64,000 bases of DNA from Pseudonocardia alni (GTDB lineage Bacteria; Actinomycetota; Actinomycetes; Mycobacteriales; Pseudonocardiaceae). Below, in pieces: positions 10,019 to 21,039 of the stretch; within the stretch, counting starts at the first letter, position 1, and the number at the start of each line of letters is the position of its first letter. The position numbers were made by a program, and so were the translations under genes. Under the pieces are notes generated by a model. It was not told the origin of the DNA, made no database searches, and saw only the letters and a program-made list of their open reading frames with translations. The DNA is taken from positions 744,001 through 808,000 of the forward strand of contig NZ_PHUJ01000003.1 of NCBI RefSeq assembly GCF_002813375.1. Reading direction: 5' to 3'.

Positions 10019-10936
10019 GTGATCAAACTGGCGGACGCGCTGACGTCCGGCGATCACGTGTGCGCGGTCCCGGACAGTACGGAGCACCTCGGCGAGCTCG
10101 CCGCCGCCTACGTCGCGCACGGTCTCGACCGGGGCGAGCGCATCCTCTACTTCGACGACGACGGCGCCGCCGACGTCCTGCTCCGCCGCCTCGTCGAGGA
10201 CGGCGTCGAGGTCGACGACCCGCTGCGCCACGGCCAGCTGGAGATCCTGCCCGCCGAACGGACCCGGCGCACCTTCCGCACCCCGCTGTCCGAGGTGCAC
10301 GCCGGGATGTCCGGCGAGGTCGCCCGCTCCCGCGAGCTCGGCTGGAACGGCACCCGGATGACCGGCCAGATGCACTCGGTGCTCGAGGCGGGCGCCGCGG
10401 GCACCCTGCCCGAGTACGACGGCCTGCTGGCCCGGCTGATCCGCGAGAGCGCGGGCGGGCTGACCGCGCTGTGCACCTACGACACCGAGCACTTCCCGGC
10501 CGAGCAGATCGACATCATGCGGGCGCTGCACCGCGACCACGTCCCCTGCTCCACCGCCTACGACGACGGCCTGCTCCGGATCGTGCGCCTCGGTACCGGC
10601 CACGCCCGGCTGGCCGGCGAGGTCGACCACAGCAACCGCTCGAAGATCACCTCGCTGCTGCACTCGGCCCTGGACGCCGCGCTGCGCTCCGCGGACGCCT
10701 CCACCGACATCGGCCTGGACCTGGCCTCGGTGCGGTTCGTCGACGTCGCCACCGCGGTCGCGCTGGTGCACGCCGCCGAGAGCTTCCCGGCCACCCACCG
10801 CCTGGTGCTGCACCGGGTTCGGCCGCGGGTGCTGCGCGTGCTCGAACGCTGCGGCGCGGCCTTCTCCCCCCAGCTCGTGTTCGACGACCACCCTCCGGCC
10901 CCCGAGGTCGTGTACCCGGGAGGACAGCTCCGGTGA
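10019..10936 (+). CDS. MEDS-domain sensor with C-terminal STAS-like domain
   Basis: A 305-residue cytoplasmic protein. Residues ~5-165 form a MEDS (DcmR-type sensory) domain, recognisable from SGDHVCAVPDS, the ERILYFDDD strand and ALCTYDTEHFP. Residues ~195-290 look like a STAS domain (FVDVATAVALVHAAE, then the LVLHRVRPRVLRVLERCG helix), the fold of anti-anti-sigma factors. The GTG start has AGGTGAG 4 nt upstream. The stop overlaps the start of the next gene by 4 nt, coupling it to an RsbA-type anti-sigma regulator. A role in a partner-switching stress or redox pathway is inferred from this pairing; no sigma factor gene is in the window. Confidence 0.82.
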   Translation: MIKLADALTSGDHVCAVPDSTEHLGELAAAYVAHGLDRGERILYFDDDGAADVLLRRLVEDGVEVDDPLRHGQLEILPAERTRRTFRTPLSEVHAGMSGEVARSRELGWNGTRMTGQMHSVLEAGAAGTLPEYDGLLARLIRESAGGLTALCTYDTEHFPAEQIDIMRALHRDHVPCSTAYDDGLLRIVRLGTGHARLAGEVDHSNRSKITSLLHSALDAALRSADASTDIGLDLASVRFVDVATAVALVHAAESFPATHRLVLHRVRPRVLRVLERCGAAFSPQLVFDDHPPAPEVVYPGGQLR

Positions 10937-11883
10937 AGGTCAACGCCGCACCCCGCCCGCCCGGCTTCCGGCACGCCCTCGTGCACGCCGACGACCCGGT
11001 GGAGCTGCTCGCCGCCGTCGCGCCGGCCGCCCGGGCCGCGGCGCGGGACACCGGCGCCCGGGTCGCAGTGGACCTGCCCGCACCGCTGGAGCAGGCGCTG
11101 CACGACGAGCTCGGCGACGAGGTCGAGCTCGGCAGGCTGACCTCGCTGACCAGCTCGGCCCGGGAGTCCGGACAGACCGTCGCCGCCTGGCGGGCCCGGG
11201 AGCTGCGGGCGCTGACCTCCTCGGGCCGCCCGGTGTTCGTGGTGAGCGCGCACGACCCGGACCTCGACGGCGTCGACGGCGGGTTCTGGGTCGAGCTGGA
11301 GGCCGCGCTCAACATCTCCCTCGCGGGGCTACCGGTCCTGCAGGTGTGCGCCTACCCCCGGCTGCCGCTGCACGGCGCGGTCGGCGAGTCGGCGGTGGTG
11401 AACCACCCGCTGCGGCTGCGCGTCTCCGGGCTCACCGAGAACCCGCGGCACCGCCCGCCCGCCGAGGTGCTCGCGGCCCTGCCGATCGCGCCGCCGCACC
11501 TGCTCGGACCGCCGGACGTCACGTTGTCCTACAACACCTTCGAGCTGTCCCGGGTGCGCGACGCCGTCGAGGAGGCCGCCCGGGTGTGCCGGTTCGACAC
11601 CGCACGCGGCGAGGACATGGTGCAGGCGGTCAACGAGGTCGCCACCAACGCGGTCGAGCACGGCTCCCCGGAGGCGGGGCTGTCGGTGTGGGCGCGCGAC
11701 GGGGAGCTGGTCTGCGAGGTGCAGGACAGCGGGGCGATCGCGCTGCCGCTGATCGGGCTGGCGCCGCCGCACCCGTCGCAGGCACGGGGGCGCGGGACCT
11801 GGATCGCCCGGCAGCTCTGCGACAGCCTGCACGTCTGGCGGGCCCCGGACGGGACCCACGTCCGGCTGCTCTCCCGGGCCTGA
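10933..11883 (+). CDS. RsbA-type anti-sigma regulatory protein (MEDS-like N-terminus, HATPase C-terminus)
   Basis: A 316-residue protein whose C-terminal ~130 residues are a GHKL ATPase of the RsbW type: the N box reads QAVNEVATNAVEHG (about residues 231-244), the G1 box DSGAIALP and the G2-like GRGTWIARQLCD. The N-terminal ~180 residues (RHALVHADDPVELL, VFVVSAHDPD, LPVLQVCAYP) match the MEDS-like half of RsbA-family proteins. Such ATPases bind or phosphorylate STAS antagonists and sequester sigma factors. The GTG start overlaps the TGA of the upstream MEDS-STAS gene (GTGA), so the two are translationally coupled and likely act as a pair. Confidence 0.85.
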   Translation: MKVNAAPRPPGFRHALVHADDPVELLAAVAPAARAAARDTGARVAVDLPAPLEQALHDELGDEVELGRLTSLTSSARESGQTVAAWRARELRALTSSGRPVFVVSAHDPDLDGVDGGFWVELEAALNISLAGLPVLQVCAYPRLPLHGAVGESAVVNHPLRLRVSGLTENPRHRPPAEVLAALPIAPPHLLGPPDVTLSYNTFELSRVRDAVEEAARVCRFDTARGEDMVQAVNEVATNAVEHGSPEAGLSVWARDGELVCEVQDSGAIALPLIGLAPPHPSQARGRGTWIARQLCDSLHVWRAPDGTHVRLLSRA

Positions 11884-12101
11884 CGCAGATCCCACCATCC
11901 GGCCGTACCCGGATCTCACACCGTGGGCACTGCTGGGCTATCCTCGTCCCACGACACCACACGGAGACGCCGCCCGCCGTCCGTGTCGGTGCGGTTCCGT
12001 CGTGCCTGCTCCGCGATCCGAGGCCCTCCCGCCCGGCGCGCCCCGGCTCCGTACGGAGCCGATCGCGGGCCGCACGTCACGACCGATCCGGGGAAACGGC
12101 C

Positions 12102-12971
12102 ATGTCCGACGATCACTGTCGATCCAGTGAGCAGAGCACTCCCACCTCCACCCCGCACGTGCGGGTGCTGGGCTCGTTCGGGCTGCGCGCGGGCGACCGC
12201 GCCGTCCCGCTGCCGGTCGACTCCCGTCGCCTGGTCGCCTATCTCGCCGTCCACCGGCGGCCGCAGCCGACCGCGGCGCTCGCCGCGACGCTGTGGCCCG
12301 GAGTCGGTCCCGTCCCCGCGGCCCGGCTGCTCGACGAGGCCGTCGCCGGCGTCGACGTACCGGGCCTGCTCGACGCCGACCACCTCGGCCGGCTGCAGCT
12401 CGGCGACGACGTGGTCGTCGATCTCACCGAGGCCATGCTCCTGATCCGCGGGCTGTCCGCGCCCAGCATGCTGCGCACCGTGCGGGAGATCGGCGCGCCG
12501 GAGACCGCGCTGCTGGAGGCCGACATCCTCCCGTCGTGGACCGCGGCGTGGATCGCCGTGGAGCGCGAACGGTTCCGCCAGCTGCGCCTGTCCGCCCTGG
12601 AGGGACTGGCCGGCACGCTCACCGCCGCCGACCGGCACGACGACGCCGTCGTCGTCGCGCGCCGGGCCGTCGCCACCGCGCCGAGCCGCGAGCGGTCGCG
12701 CCGCGCCCTGGTCGAGGCTCTGCTCGCCGGCGGGCACGTCGCCGACGCGCTCGCCGAGTACGAGGAGTTCCAGCGGCTGCTGCGCAACAGCGTCGGCGCC
12801 ACCCCGGACTCCGAGCTGGACCGCCTGCTCGCCCCGCTCGACGCGGGCTGGCCGCTCGGCCCGGGCCTGCACCGCCCGGCCCGGCGCTTCGCCGTGGGCA
12901 TGCCCGGCACCGGCCGCGGCCCGCAGCGCTCGCGCCGGGTCGTCGCGGGGAGCCCGGCCAGCGGGCGCTGA
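12102..12971 (+). CDS. SARP-like regulator with bacterial transcriptional activator domain (BTAD)
   Basis: A 289-residue protein. Residues ~15-110 resemble an OmpR-type winged helix (VRVLGSFGLRAG, then SRRLVAYLAVH), here somewhat degenerate; residues ~130-250 are an all-helical BTAD domain with WIAVERERFRQLRLSALEGLA and SRERSRRALVEALL, DALAEYEEFQRLLR. This is the core of Streptomyces antibiotic regulatory proteins, without the added NB-ARC/TPR part. The ATG follows GGGGAAACGGCC. It stands alone between the RsbA pair and a bidirectional terminator, with no biosynthetic cluster adjacent; its target is unknown. Confidence 0.82.
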   Translation: MSDDHCRSSEQSTPTSTPHVRVLGSFGLRAGDRAVPLPVDSRRLVAYLAVHRRPQPTAALAATLWPGVGPVPAARLLDEAVAGVDVPGLLDADHLGRLQLGDDVVVDLTEAMLLIRGLSAPSMLRTVREIGAPETALLEADILPSWTAAWIAVERERFRQLRLSALEGLAGTLTAADRHDDAVVVARRAVATAPSRERSRRALVEALLAGGHVADALAEYEEFQRLLRNSVGATPDSELDRLLAPLDAGWPLGPGLHRPARRFAVGMPGTGRGPQRSRRVVAGSPASGR

Positions 12972-12980
12972 CCGAGAACA

Positions 12981-13028
12981 CACACGACGAGGGGGCGCGA
13001 CCGGACGGTCGCGCCCCCTCGTCGTGTG
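12981..13028. terminator. Bidirectional 22-bp hairpin between convergent genes
   Basis: Perfect 22-bp arms (12981-13002 and 13007-13028) around a GGAC loop, placed between the BTAD gene end (12971) and the enoyl-CoA hydratase stop (13035). Symmetry lets it serve both strands. Confidence 0.85.
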
Positions 13029-13034
13029 CGGTGG

Positions 13035-13814
13035 CTAGTGGAACTGCGGGCGGCGCTTCTCGCCGAACGCGGCGAGCCCCTCGGCACCCTCCGGACCCGC
13101 GGCGCAGGTCGCGATGGAGTCCGCCTCGGCCGCGAGCTGCTCGTCGAGCCCCCGGTCCCAGGTCACGCTCAGGAGCCCGCGGATGCGGCCCAGCGCGGCC
13201 GTCGGTCCCTGGGCGAGCCGGTGCGCGACCGCGGCGGCCTCGTCGGCCACCCGGTCGTCGTCGACGACGGAGGCGAGCAGCCCCAGCTCGGCCAGCGTCT
13301 CGGCCTCGAGGACCTCGTCGGTGAGCAGGACCCGCCGCGCCCGCGCTGCGCCGATCAGCCGCGGCAGCGTCCAGGTCATCCCGCCGTCCGGGGAGAACCC
13401 GATGCCGGGGTAGGCGGGGCGCATCCGGGTCGAGGTCCCGCCGACGGCGAGGTCGCAGGCCAGCGCGATGCTCATGCCCGCACCGGCGGCCCAGCCCGGC
13501 ACGGCAGCGACCGTGGGCACCGGGGAGGCGGCCAGCGGGCGCAGCATGGAGTGGAAGGTGTCGGCGAGGCCGTGCACGTAGGCGTAGCGGTCCTCGGCCC
13601 CGGCGAAGGCCCGCACGTCACCGCCGGTGCAGAAGTTCTCGCCGTCGCCGTGCACCAGCACCGCTCCGGTCTCGGCCGGGTCGAGCGCCAGCAGCGCCTC
13701 GGTGACCTCGGCCATGGCGGGCCCGTCGAGGGTGCCGTGACGGCCGGTGGAGACCCGGCAGCGCAGCACCCGCCCGTCGCGGGTGACGGCGGCGGCGCCC
13801 GTCGCGGCGCTCAC
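13035..13814 (-). CDS. Enoyl-CoA hydratase/isomerase family protein
   Basis: A 259-residue crotonase-fold protein acting on acyl-CoA thioesters. The first oxyanion-hole segment is [13 protein letters not shown] (about residues 60-72) and the second is [17 protein letters not shown]. At the catalytic positions of hydratases (two Glu in rat mitochondrial enzyme) it has [16 protein letters not shown], with Asp in SPDGG, which is more like isomerase or divergent members, so the reaction cannot be fixed. The GTG start overlaps the stop of the upstream F420-dependent dehydrogenase (GTGA), giving a two-gene operon. Confidence 0.9.
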   Translation of the reverse strand: MSAATGAAAVTRDGRVLRCRVSTGRHGTLDGPAMAEVTEALLALDPAETGAVLVHGDGENFCTGGDVRAFAGAEDRYAYVHGLADTFHSMLRPLAASPVPTVAAVPGWAAGAGMSIALACDLAVGGTSTRMRPAYPGIGFSPDGGMTWTLPRLIGAARARRVLLTDEVLEAETLAELGLLASVVDDDRVADEAAAVAHRLAQGPTAALGRIRGLLSVTWDRGLDEQLAAEADSIATCAAGPEGAEGLAAFGEKRRPQFH

Positions 13815-14815
13815 GCGAGCGCCCGCAGCTTCGGCGCGACGTCCTCGGTGAACTGCGTCAGGAACCGGCGCTGGTCGTGCCCCGGTCCGTGCACGACGAG
13901 GTGGTTCAGGCCCGCGTCGAGGTAGGGCTTGATCTGCTCGACGGCCTCGTCGGGGTCCGACGCGACGATCCAGCGCTTCACCACCTGCTCGATCGGCAAC
14001 TCGTCGGCCAGGCGCTCCATCTCCTGTGAGGAGTCGACGGAGTTCTTCTGGTCCGCGGTCAGCGACAGCGGCGCCCAGAACCGGGTGTTCTCCCGCGCGG
14101 CGTCGGGATCCCGGTCGTAGCTGATCTTGATCTCGATCATCTTGTCGATGGCGCCCGCGTCGCGGTCGGCCTTGCCCGCGCCCTCCTCGACCCCCGGGAG
14201 GAGCTTGTCGGTGTAGAGGTCCATGCCCTTGCCGGAGGTGCAGATGAACCCGTCGCCGAACCGGCCTGCGAACCGGGCGACCATCGGGCCCCCCGCGGCG
14301 ACGTAGATCGGCACCGGCTGCTCCGGCCGGTCGTAGATCATGGCGTCGACGAAGGTGTAGTACTCGCCCTCGATGCTGACCGACTCCTCGGTCCACAGCG
14401 CCCGCATCATCTTCACGGCCTCGCGCAGCCGGGCGAAGCGCTCCTTGAACTCGGGCCACTCCCGCCCGGACACCGCGATCTCGTTGAGCGCCTCGCCGGT
14501 GCCGACGCCGAGTGCGACCCGGTTGCCGGTGAGCAGCGCCATCGTGGCGAACTCCTGGGCCAGCACCGCCGGGTTGTAGCGGAACGTGGGGGTGAGCACG
14601 GAGGTGCCGATCTGCACCCGCTTCGTGCGCTCCCCCACCGCCGCCATCCAGGGCAGTGCGGCCGGGGCGTGCCCGCCCTCGTGCCGCCACGGCAGGAAGT
14701 GGTCCGACGCCCAGACGCTGTCGAGCCCGAGCTCCTCGGCCAGCACCGCGTACTCGACGAGGTCGCGGGGGCCGAACTGCTCGGCCGACGCCTTGTACCC
14801 GATCTTCAGATCCAC
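13811..14815 (-). CDS. fgd: F420-dependent glucose-6-phosphate dehydrogenase
   Basis: A 334-residue luciferase-like TIM-barrel enzyme that oxidises glucose 6-phosphate to 6-phosphogluconolactone and reduces coenzyme F420. It tracks mycobacterial Fgd1 along its length: [12 protein letters not shown] at the N-terminus, [16 protein letters not shown] (active-site His/Trp loop), [23 protein letters not shown] (with the proton-donor Glu), ICTSGKG and [11 protein letters not shown]. Length also equals Fgd1. The GTG at 14815 is preceded by AAGGA, 8 nt upstream. It implies the cell makes F420 and feeds F420H2-dependent oxidoreductases such as the LLM protein at 31048. Confidence 0.95.
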   Translation of the reverse strand: MDLKIGYKASAEQFGPRDLVEYAVLAEELGLDSVWASDHFLPWRHEGGHAPAALPWMAAVGERTKRVQIGTSVLTPTFRYNPAVLAQEFATMALLTGNRVALGVGTGEALNEIAVSGREWPEFKERFARLREAVKMMRALWTEESVSIEGEYYTFVDAMIYDRPEQPVPIYVAAGGPMVARFAGRFGDGFICTSGKGMDLYTDKLLPGVEEGAGKADRDAGAIDKMIEIKISYDRDPDAARENTRFWAPLSLTADQKNSVDSSQEMERLADELPIEQVVKRWIVASDPDEAVEQIKPYLDAGLNHLVVHGPGHDQRRFLTQFTEDVAPKLRALA

Positions 14816-15025
14816 GGATCCGTCCTTCTCGCGTGATCGCCCGGCGCCCGGTCTGCGAACGCCGCTGGTCCTGCAGGTCTTGCTACACCCCGGGGCCGTC
14901 CGGCGCAGCACCGCGGCGCCCGCGACACACGGGCGGTGACCGGGGCCACGCCCCTGGCCCGGGCCCGGGCGCGGTCGGCGGTGCCGCGAGGTGAGTGCCG
15001 GGCGGGGCGCACGCGGCGGGGCTCG

Positions 15026-15031
15026 TACGAT
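15026..15031 (+). promoter_or_regulatory. Candidate -10 element for leaderless recQ transcript
   Basis: TACGAT followed by 7 nt and then the in-frame GTG at 15039, the same geometry as other leaderless promoters in the window. Confidence 0.45.
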
Positions 15032-15038
15032 CGACGAC

Positions 15039-17008
<1,970 letters not shown>

Positions 17009-17012
<4 letters not shown>

Positions 17013-17779
17013 CGCGCCCGCTGATCGGCATCAGCTGCTACAGCGAGCGGGCCGACTACTGGATCATGCGCGACGACGACGTCGTGCTGGTCCCGCGCAC
17101 CTACGTCGAGATGGTGCTGGCCGCGGGCGGGGTCCCGGTGCTGCTCGCCCCGACCGACGGCGCCGTCGAGGCCGTCGACGCCCTCGACGGGCTCCTCCTC
17201 ACCGGCGGCCAGGACGTCGACCCGGCCCGCTACGGGCAGGTGGCCGGCGCGCACACCGACACACCGCGCACCGGACGGGACGCCGCCGACGTGGCGGCGC
17301 TGCACCGGGCGCTCGGCCGCGGGATCCCGGTGTTGGGCGTGTGCCGCGGGCTGCAGCTGCTCAACGTGGCGCTCGGCGGGACGCTGCACCAGCACCTGCC
17401 CGACGTGGTCGGTGCACAGGTCGCCGGAGCGCACTCGGCCGGACCGGGGGTGTACGCGCCGGTGCCGGTGCTGACCGAGCCGGGGACCCGGGCCGCGGAG
17501 ATCCTGGGTCCGGGCCCGGTGACGGTGCGCTGTCACCACCACCAGGGGGTGGACCGCGTCGCCCCCGGGCTGCGGGTGTCCGCCCGCGCCGGGGACGTCG
17601 TCGAGGCGCTGGAGTGGAGCGACCCGTCGGGCCCCGGCGGCACCGACGCGCCCTGGGTGGTCGGTGTCCAGTCCCATCCCGAGCGCGACGCCGAGGACCT
17701 GCGCCTGGCCGGTGCCCTGGTCGCCGCCGCCTCGCGGGCCCGCAGCCGCGCCGTCCGCCCGGCCCGCCTCGCGGGCTGA
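17009..17779 (+). CDS. Gamma-glutamyl-gamma-aminobutyrate hydrolase family protein (class I amidotransferase)
   Basis: A 256-residue peptidase C26 / PuuD-like protein. The catalytic triad is visible: Cys in [10 protein letters not shown], and His and Glu in VQSHPER. The early strands [14 protein letters not shown] and the [15 protein letters not shown] segment are typical of enzymes that hydrolyse gamma-glutamyl amides such as gamma-glutamyl-GABA in putrescine breakdown. The exact substrate is not readable. The GTG start overlaps the recQ stop (GTGA), an unusual operon partner for a helicase, so coupling may be positional. It is followed by a nested inverted repeat at 17786. Confidence 0.87.
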
Positions 17780-17785
17780 CCCGGA

Positions 17786-17851
17786 TCCACACCCCCTGTC
17801 CGGCGTCCACACCTGCCGCAACGGGTGTGCCGACCGGACAGGGGGTGTGGA
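17786..17851. repeat. Nested inverted repeat (18-bp outer arms)
   Basis: Perfect 18-bp arms at 17786-17803 and 17834-17851 surround a 30-nt centre that itself contains CACACC and GGGTGTG in inverted order. It begins 7 nt past the amidotransferase stop and ends 43 nt before the DinB-like ATG. A terminator is the simplest reading; an operator for the downstream gene is possible. Confidence 0.7.
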
Positions 17852-17894
17852 CGCGGGCAGTCGGTGTCCGCGATCGGGGCCAGACTGTGGGGTC

Positions 17895-18470
17895 ATGACG
17901 GAGATGGGGACGAGGACGGGTGTCGACTGGAACGGCGAGCTGCTCGCGCAGCTGACGTTCCATTGGGAGACCGCGCTGCGGCCGCGGCTGGCCGGGCTCA
18001 CCGACGACGAGTACCACTGGGAGCCGGTTCCCGGCTGCTGGGGCGTGCGCCGCCGCGGGGAGTCGGTGACCCCGCCGGGCGCCGGGTCCGGCGACTGGGT
18101 GATCGACTTCGCGTTCCCGACGCCGGAGCCGCCGCCGGTCACGACGATCGCGTGGCGGTTCGGGCACCTCCTGGTCGGGGTGTTCGCGATGCGCTCGCAC
18201 TCCCATTTCGGCGGGCCGGCCGTCGACTACGACTCCTACGCCTACCCCGGTACCGCGACGGAGGCGCTCGACGCACTCGACGCCGAGTACGCCCGCTGGA
18301 CCGCCGGGGTCGCCGCGCTCGGCGCCGAGGGCCTGGCCCGGCCGTGCGGACCGGCCGAGGGCCCCTACGCCGACGCGCCGCTGGCCACCCTGGTGCTGCA
18401 CATCCACCGGGAGGCCATCCACCACGGGGCGGAGATCGCGCTGCTGCGCGATCTCCACCGGGCAGGTTGA
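17895..18470 (+). CDS. DinB-family four-helix protein
   Basis: A 191-residue DinB/mycothiol-dependent-transferase-like protein. Putative metal-ligand histidines occur in WRFGHLLVG and HREAIHHGAEIALL, and helix 1 begins HWETALRPRLAGLTDDEYHW, all typical of the DinB_2 group. Some relatives use mycothiol as cosubstrate, but many are uncharacterised. The ATG at 17895 is preceded 6 nt upstream by GACTGT, a weak -10-like hexamer that suggests a leaderless mRNA. It stands alone and converges on the HelD-like gene, whose end is 19 nt away. Confidence 0.83.
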   Translation: MTEMGTRTGVDWNGELLAQLTFHWETALRPRLAGLTDDEYHWEPVPGCWGVRRRGESVTPPGAGSGDWVIDFAFPTPEPPPVTTIAWRFGHLLVGVFAMRSHSHFGGPAVDYDSYAYPGTATEALDALDAEYARWTAGVAALGAEGLARPCGPAEGPYADAPLATLVLHIHREAIHHGAEIALLRDLHRAG

Positions 18471-18489
18471 GGCGAGCGCCGAGCCGGGC

Positions 18490-20895
18490 TCAGCCGGCCC
18501 GCCCGATCCGCTTGAGCACCGGGGGCAGGTCCCCGGAGTGGAGCACCCCGAGCCGCTGGGTGGCTCGGGTGATCGCCACATAGAGGTCGTTCAGCCCGCG
18601 CGGGGACTCGTCCAGCATCTCCTGCGGCTCGACGACGACGACGGCGTCGAACTCCAGGCCCTTCGACGCCGCGACCGGCAGCACGACGACCGGTGCGTCC
18701 AGCTCGGACTCCCCCTCGGCGGGCCCGGGGGTGGTGAGCCCGGCGGCGTCGAGGGCGGCGCGGACCCGGTCCAGTCGGGCCAGCGGTGCGAGGACGACGG
18801 TGCGGCCGTCGTCCACGGCGTCGCGCTCGGCCCGCACCCGCTCGGCCAGCACCCGGTCGCCGTCCGCCCCGGCGGGCAGCGCCGCCGCCCACGGCGGCAC
18901 CCCGGTCGAGCGCACCGACGACGGCGGCCGCAGCGAGGCGTCGATCTCGGCGAGCACGTCGTCGGCGACGTCGGCGATCTCCGACGGCGTCCGGTAGTTG
19001 ACGGTGAGCTGCTCCAGGCGCCAGCGACGGGCCACGAACGGCGACAGCACCTCGTCCCACGACCCGGCGCCGCCGCGGTCCCCCGTCTGGGCGATGTCCC
19101 CGACCAGGGTCATCGAGCGGGCGGGGGCGCGACGCATGACCATCCGCCAGGCCATCGCCGACAGCTCCTGCGCCTCGTCGACGATGACGTGGCCGTAGGT
19201 CCACTCGCGGTCGGCGGCGGCCCGCTCGGCGGTCGAGTCGTAGCGCGAGACCTGCATGCGCTCGGCCAGCCGGTCGGCGTCGATGATGTCGGTGGCACGC
19301 AGCAGCTCGGGGTCGAGGTCCTCCTCCAGGTCGAGCACGTCGAGCACGCCCTGGGCGTACTCGACCTCCTCCCGCAGCGCCGCGGCCTCGGCGGCGGCCC
19401 GGGCGGCGCCGTCGTCGCCGAGGAGCTCGGCGGCCTCGTCGAGCAGGGCGACGTCGGCCGGGGTCCAGCGCAGGTCCGGGGGCACGTCGGCGTCGGGCGC
19501 CGGGCGCTCCAGCAGGGCCCGCTCGGGTGCCGGGATCCGCCGGGCCACCGAGTTGAGCCGGCGACGGTCGGCGAACAGGTCGGTGAGCAGCTGCTCGGGC
19601 GACAGCGTCGGCCAGAGCTCCTCGAGCTGCGTCGCGACCTCGGCGGACTCGGCGAGCTCGTCGCGGATGTCGTCGACGTCGCGCCGGTCCAGCAGGCCGG
19701 ACTCGCCGCCGCCGACGCGACGGGCGACCTGCTGGGCGAGCAGCCGCAGCAGCTCCTTGCGGAAGATGCGACGGGCCTCGTTGTGCGGCTTGCGGGAGCG
19801 CCGGGCCCGGGTGCGGGCCTGGGCGACGGTGTCCCGGTCGAGGACGACCCGCTGCTGCTCCACGACGAGCTCGACCGGGGTGCGCGGCAGCTGCTGCCGG
19901 TCGCGCACCGCGGCGGCGATCACCGGCGCCATCTCGGCGCGGCCCTTGAGCTCAGCGGCGGCCGCGGACTCGGTGCGCCGCGCGTCGAGCCCCGGGAACA
20001 GCTGGGCGACGGTGCCGAGCACGACGCTGGTCTCCCCCAGCGAGGGCAGTACCTGGCCGATGTAGCGCAGGAACGTCGGGTTCGGCCCGACGACGAGCAC
20101 ACCGCGCCGGGCGAGCCGGTCGCGGTGGGTGTAGAGCAGGTACGCCGCGCGGTGCAGCGCCACCGCCGTCTTCCCGGTGCCGGGCCCGCCCTGCACGACC
20201 AGCACCCCGGACGGCTTCGACCGGATGATCCGGTCCTGCTCGCCCTGGATGGTAGCGACGATGTCGCCCATCCGCCCGGTACGGGCCGAGGAGACCGCCG
20301 CCAGCAGCGCGGCCTCGCTGGTGAGCCCCGAGCCCGAGCGCGCCCGCTCCGCCTCGGTCATCTCGGCCAGGTTGAGCGGCTCGTCGTCGACCGCGACGAC
20401 CTGCCGCAGCCGGGTCCGCAGGTGCCTGCGCCGCCGCATCCCCTCGGGGTTCGCGGCGGTGGCGGTGTAGAACGGCCGGGCGGCGGGTGCCCGCCAGTCC
20501 ATCAGCAGCGGCTCGTACTCGTTGTCCTCGTCGAGCAGGCCGATGCGGCCGACGTAGCGGATCTCGCCGTCGTCCGCGTCGAGCCGGCCGAAGGCCAGCC
20601 CGTGCTCGGCGGCACGCAGACCGGCGAGCCGGTCGGTGAGCATCTCCGCCGCGGCGTCGCGCTGGGTGATGGCCTGCGGGGTGCCGACGGTCTCCTCGCG
20701 CAGCGTGTCGGCCAGCCGGCGCGCGGTGTCGCGACGGCGGTCCTCGAGCTGCTCGTAGAGCATGGCCACGTAGGACTGTTCGTGGGCCAGCTCCGGGTCG
20801 ACCGGCGCGGCGGGGTCGGCCGCGGCAGCCGGGGAGCCGGCAGCGGAAGTGGGTTCGGGCACGGCGCGGGGATCCTCCACCGGGGGGACGTACAC
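18490..20895 (-). CDS. HelD/HelR-type RNA polymerase-associated ATPase
   Basis: An 801-residue superfamily 1 helicase-like motor of the HelD group, which pries stalled or antibiotic-bound RNA polymerase off DNA. An N-terminal coiled coil (about residues 36-70, LAHEQSYVAMLYEQLEDRRR) is the segment that reaches into the polymerase channel. Walker A is GGPGTGKTAVALHR (about 236-249), motif II VIVDEAQELSAMAW, and motif III-VI pieces GDIAQTGDRGG, LTVNYRTPSEIA and YVAITRATQRLGVL follow. Streptomyces HelR confers rifamycin tolerance and is controlled by a rifamycin-associated element; I do not see such a palindrome upstream here, so I do not choose between HelD and HelR. GTG starts at 20895 or a little downstream are possible; a GGTGGAGG at ~20880 would suit the latter. 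Confidence 0.88.
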   Translation of the reverse strand: MYVPPVEDPRAVPEPTSAAGSPAAAADPAAPVDPELAHEQSYVAMLYEQLEDRRRDTARRLADTLREETVGTPQAITQRDAAAEMLTDRLAGLRAAEHGLAFGRLDADDGEIRYVGRIGLLDEDNEYEPLLMDWRAPAARPFYTATAANPEGMRRRRHLRTRLRQVVAVDDEPLNLAEMTEAERARSGSGLTSEAALLAAVSSARTGRMGDIVATIQGEQDRIIRSKPSGVLVVQGGPGTGKTAVALHRAAYLLYTHRDRLARRGVLVVGPNPTFLRYIGQVLPSLGETSVVLGTVAQLFPGLDARRTESAAAAELKGRAEMAPVIAAAVRDRQQLPRTPVELVVEQQRVVLDRDTVAQARTRARRSRKPHNEARRIFRKELLRLLAQQVARRVGGGESGLLDRRDVDDIRDELAESAEVATQLEELWPTLSPEQLLTDLFADRRRLNSVARRIPAPERALLERPAPDADVPPDLRWTPADVALLDEAAELLGDDGAARAAAEAAALREEVEYAQGVLDVLDLEEDLDPELLRATDIIDADRLAERMQVSRYDSTAERAAADREWTYGHVIVDEAQELSAMAWRMVMRRAPARSMTLVGDIAQTGDRGGAGSWDEVLSPFVARRWRLEQLTVNYRTPSEIADVADDVLAEIDASLRPPSSVRSTGVPPWAAALPAGADGDRVLAERVRAERDAVDDGRTVVLAPLARLDRVRAALDAAGLTTPGPAEGESELDAPVVVLPVAASKGLEFDAVVVVEPQEMLDESPRGLNDLYVAITRATQRLGVLHSGDLPPVLKRIGRAG

Positions 20896-21039
20896 GAGGT
20901 GTCCGCGCGGTGCCAGGACGAGCCTGTCGCCGACGGAGCGACTGGCCAGGCTACCAGTGGTGGACGACCTTCCGGTACGTGACGGACCGGGGTCAGCCGG
21001 CCGGGCCCGGCACCCCCGCCCGCACCCGGAACGTGGCGG

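Noticed and set aside
20896..21039. Rifamycin-associated element upstream of the HelD/HelR-type gene
   Set aside because: No long palindrome of that kind is present in this gap, so the HelR name was not used.
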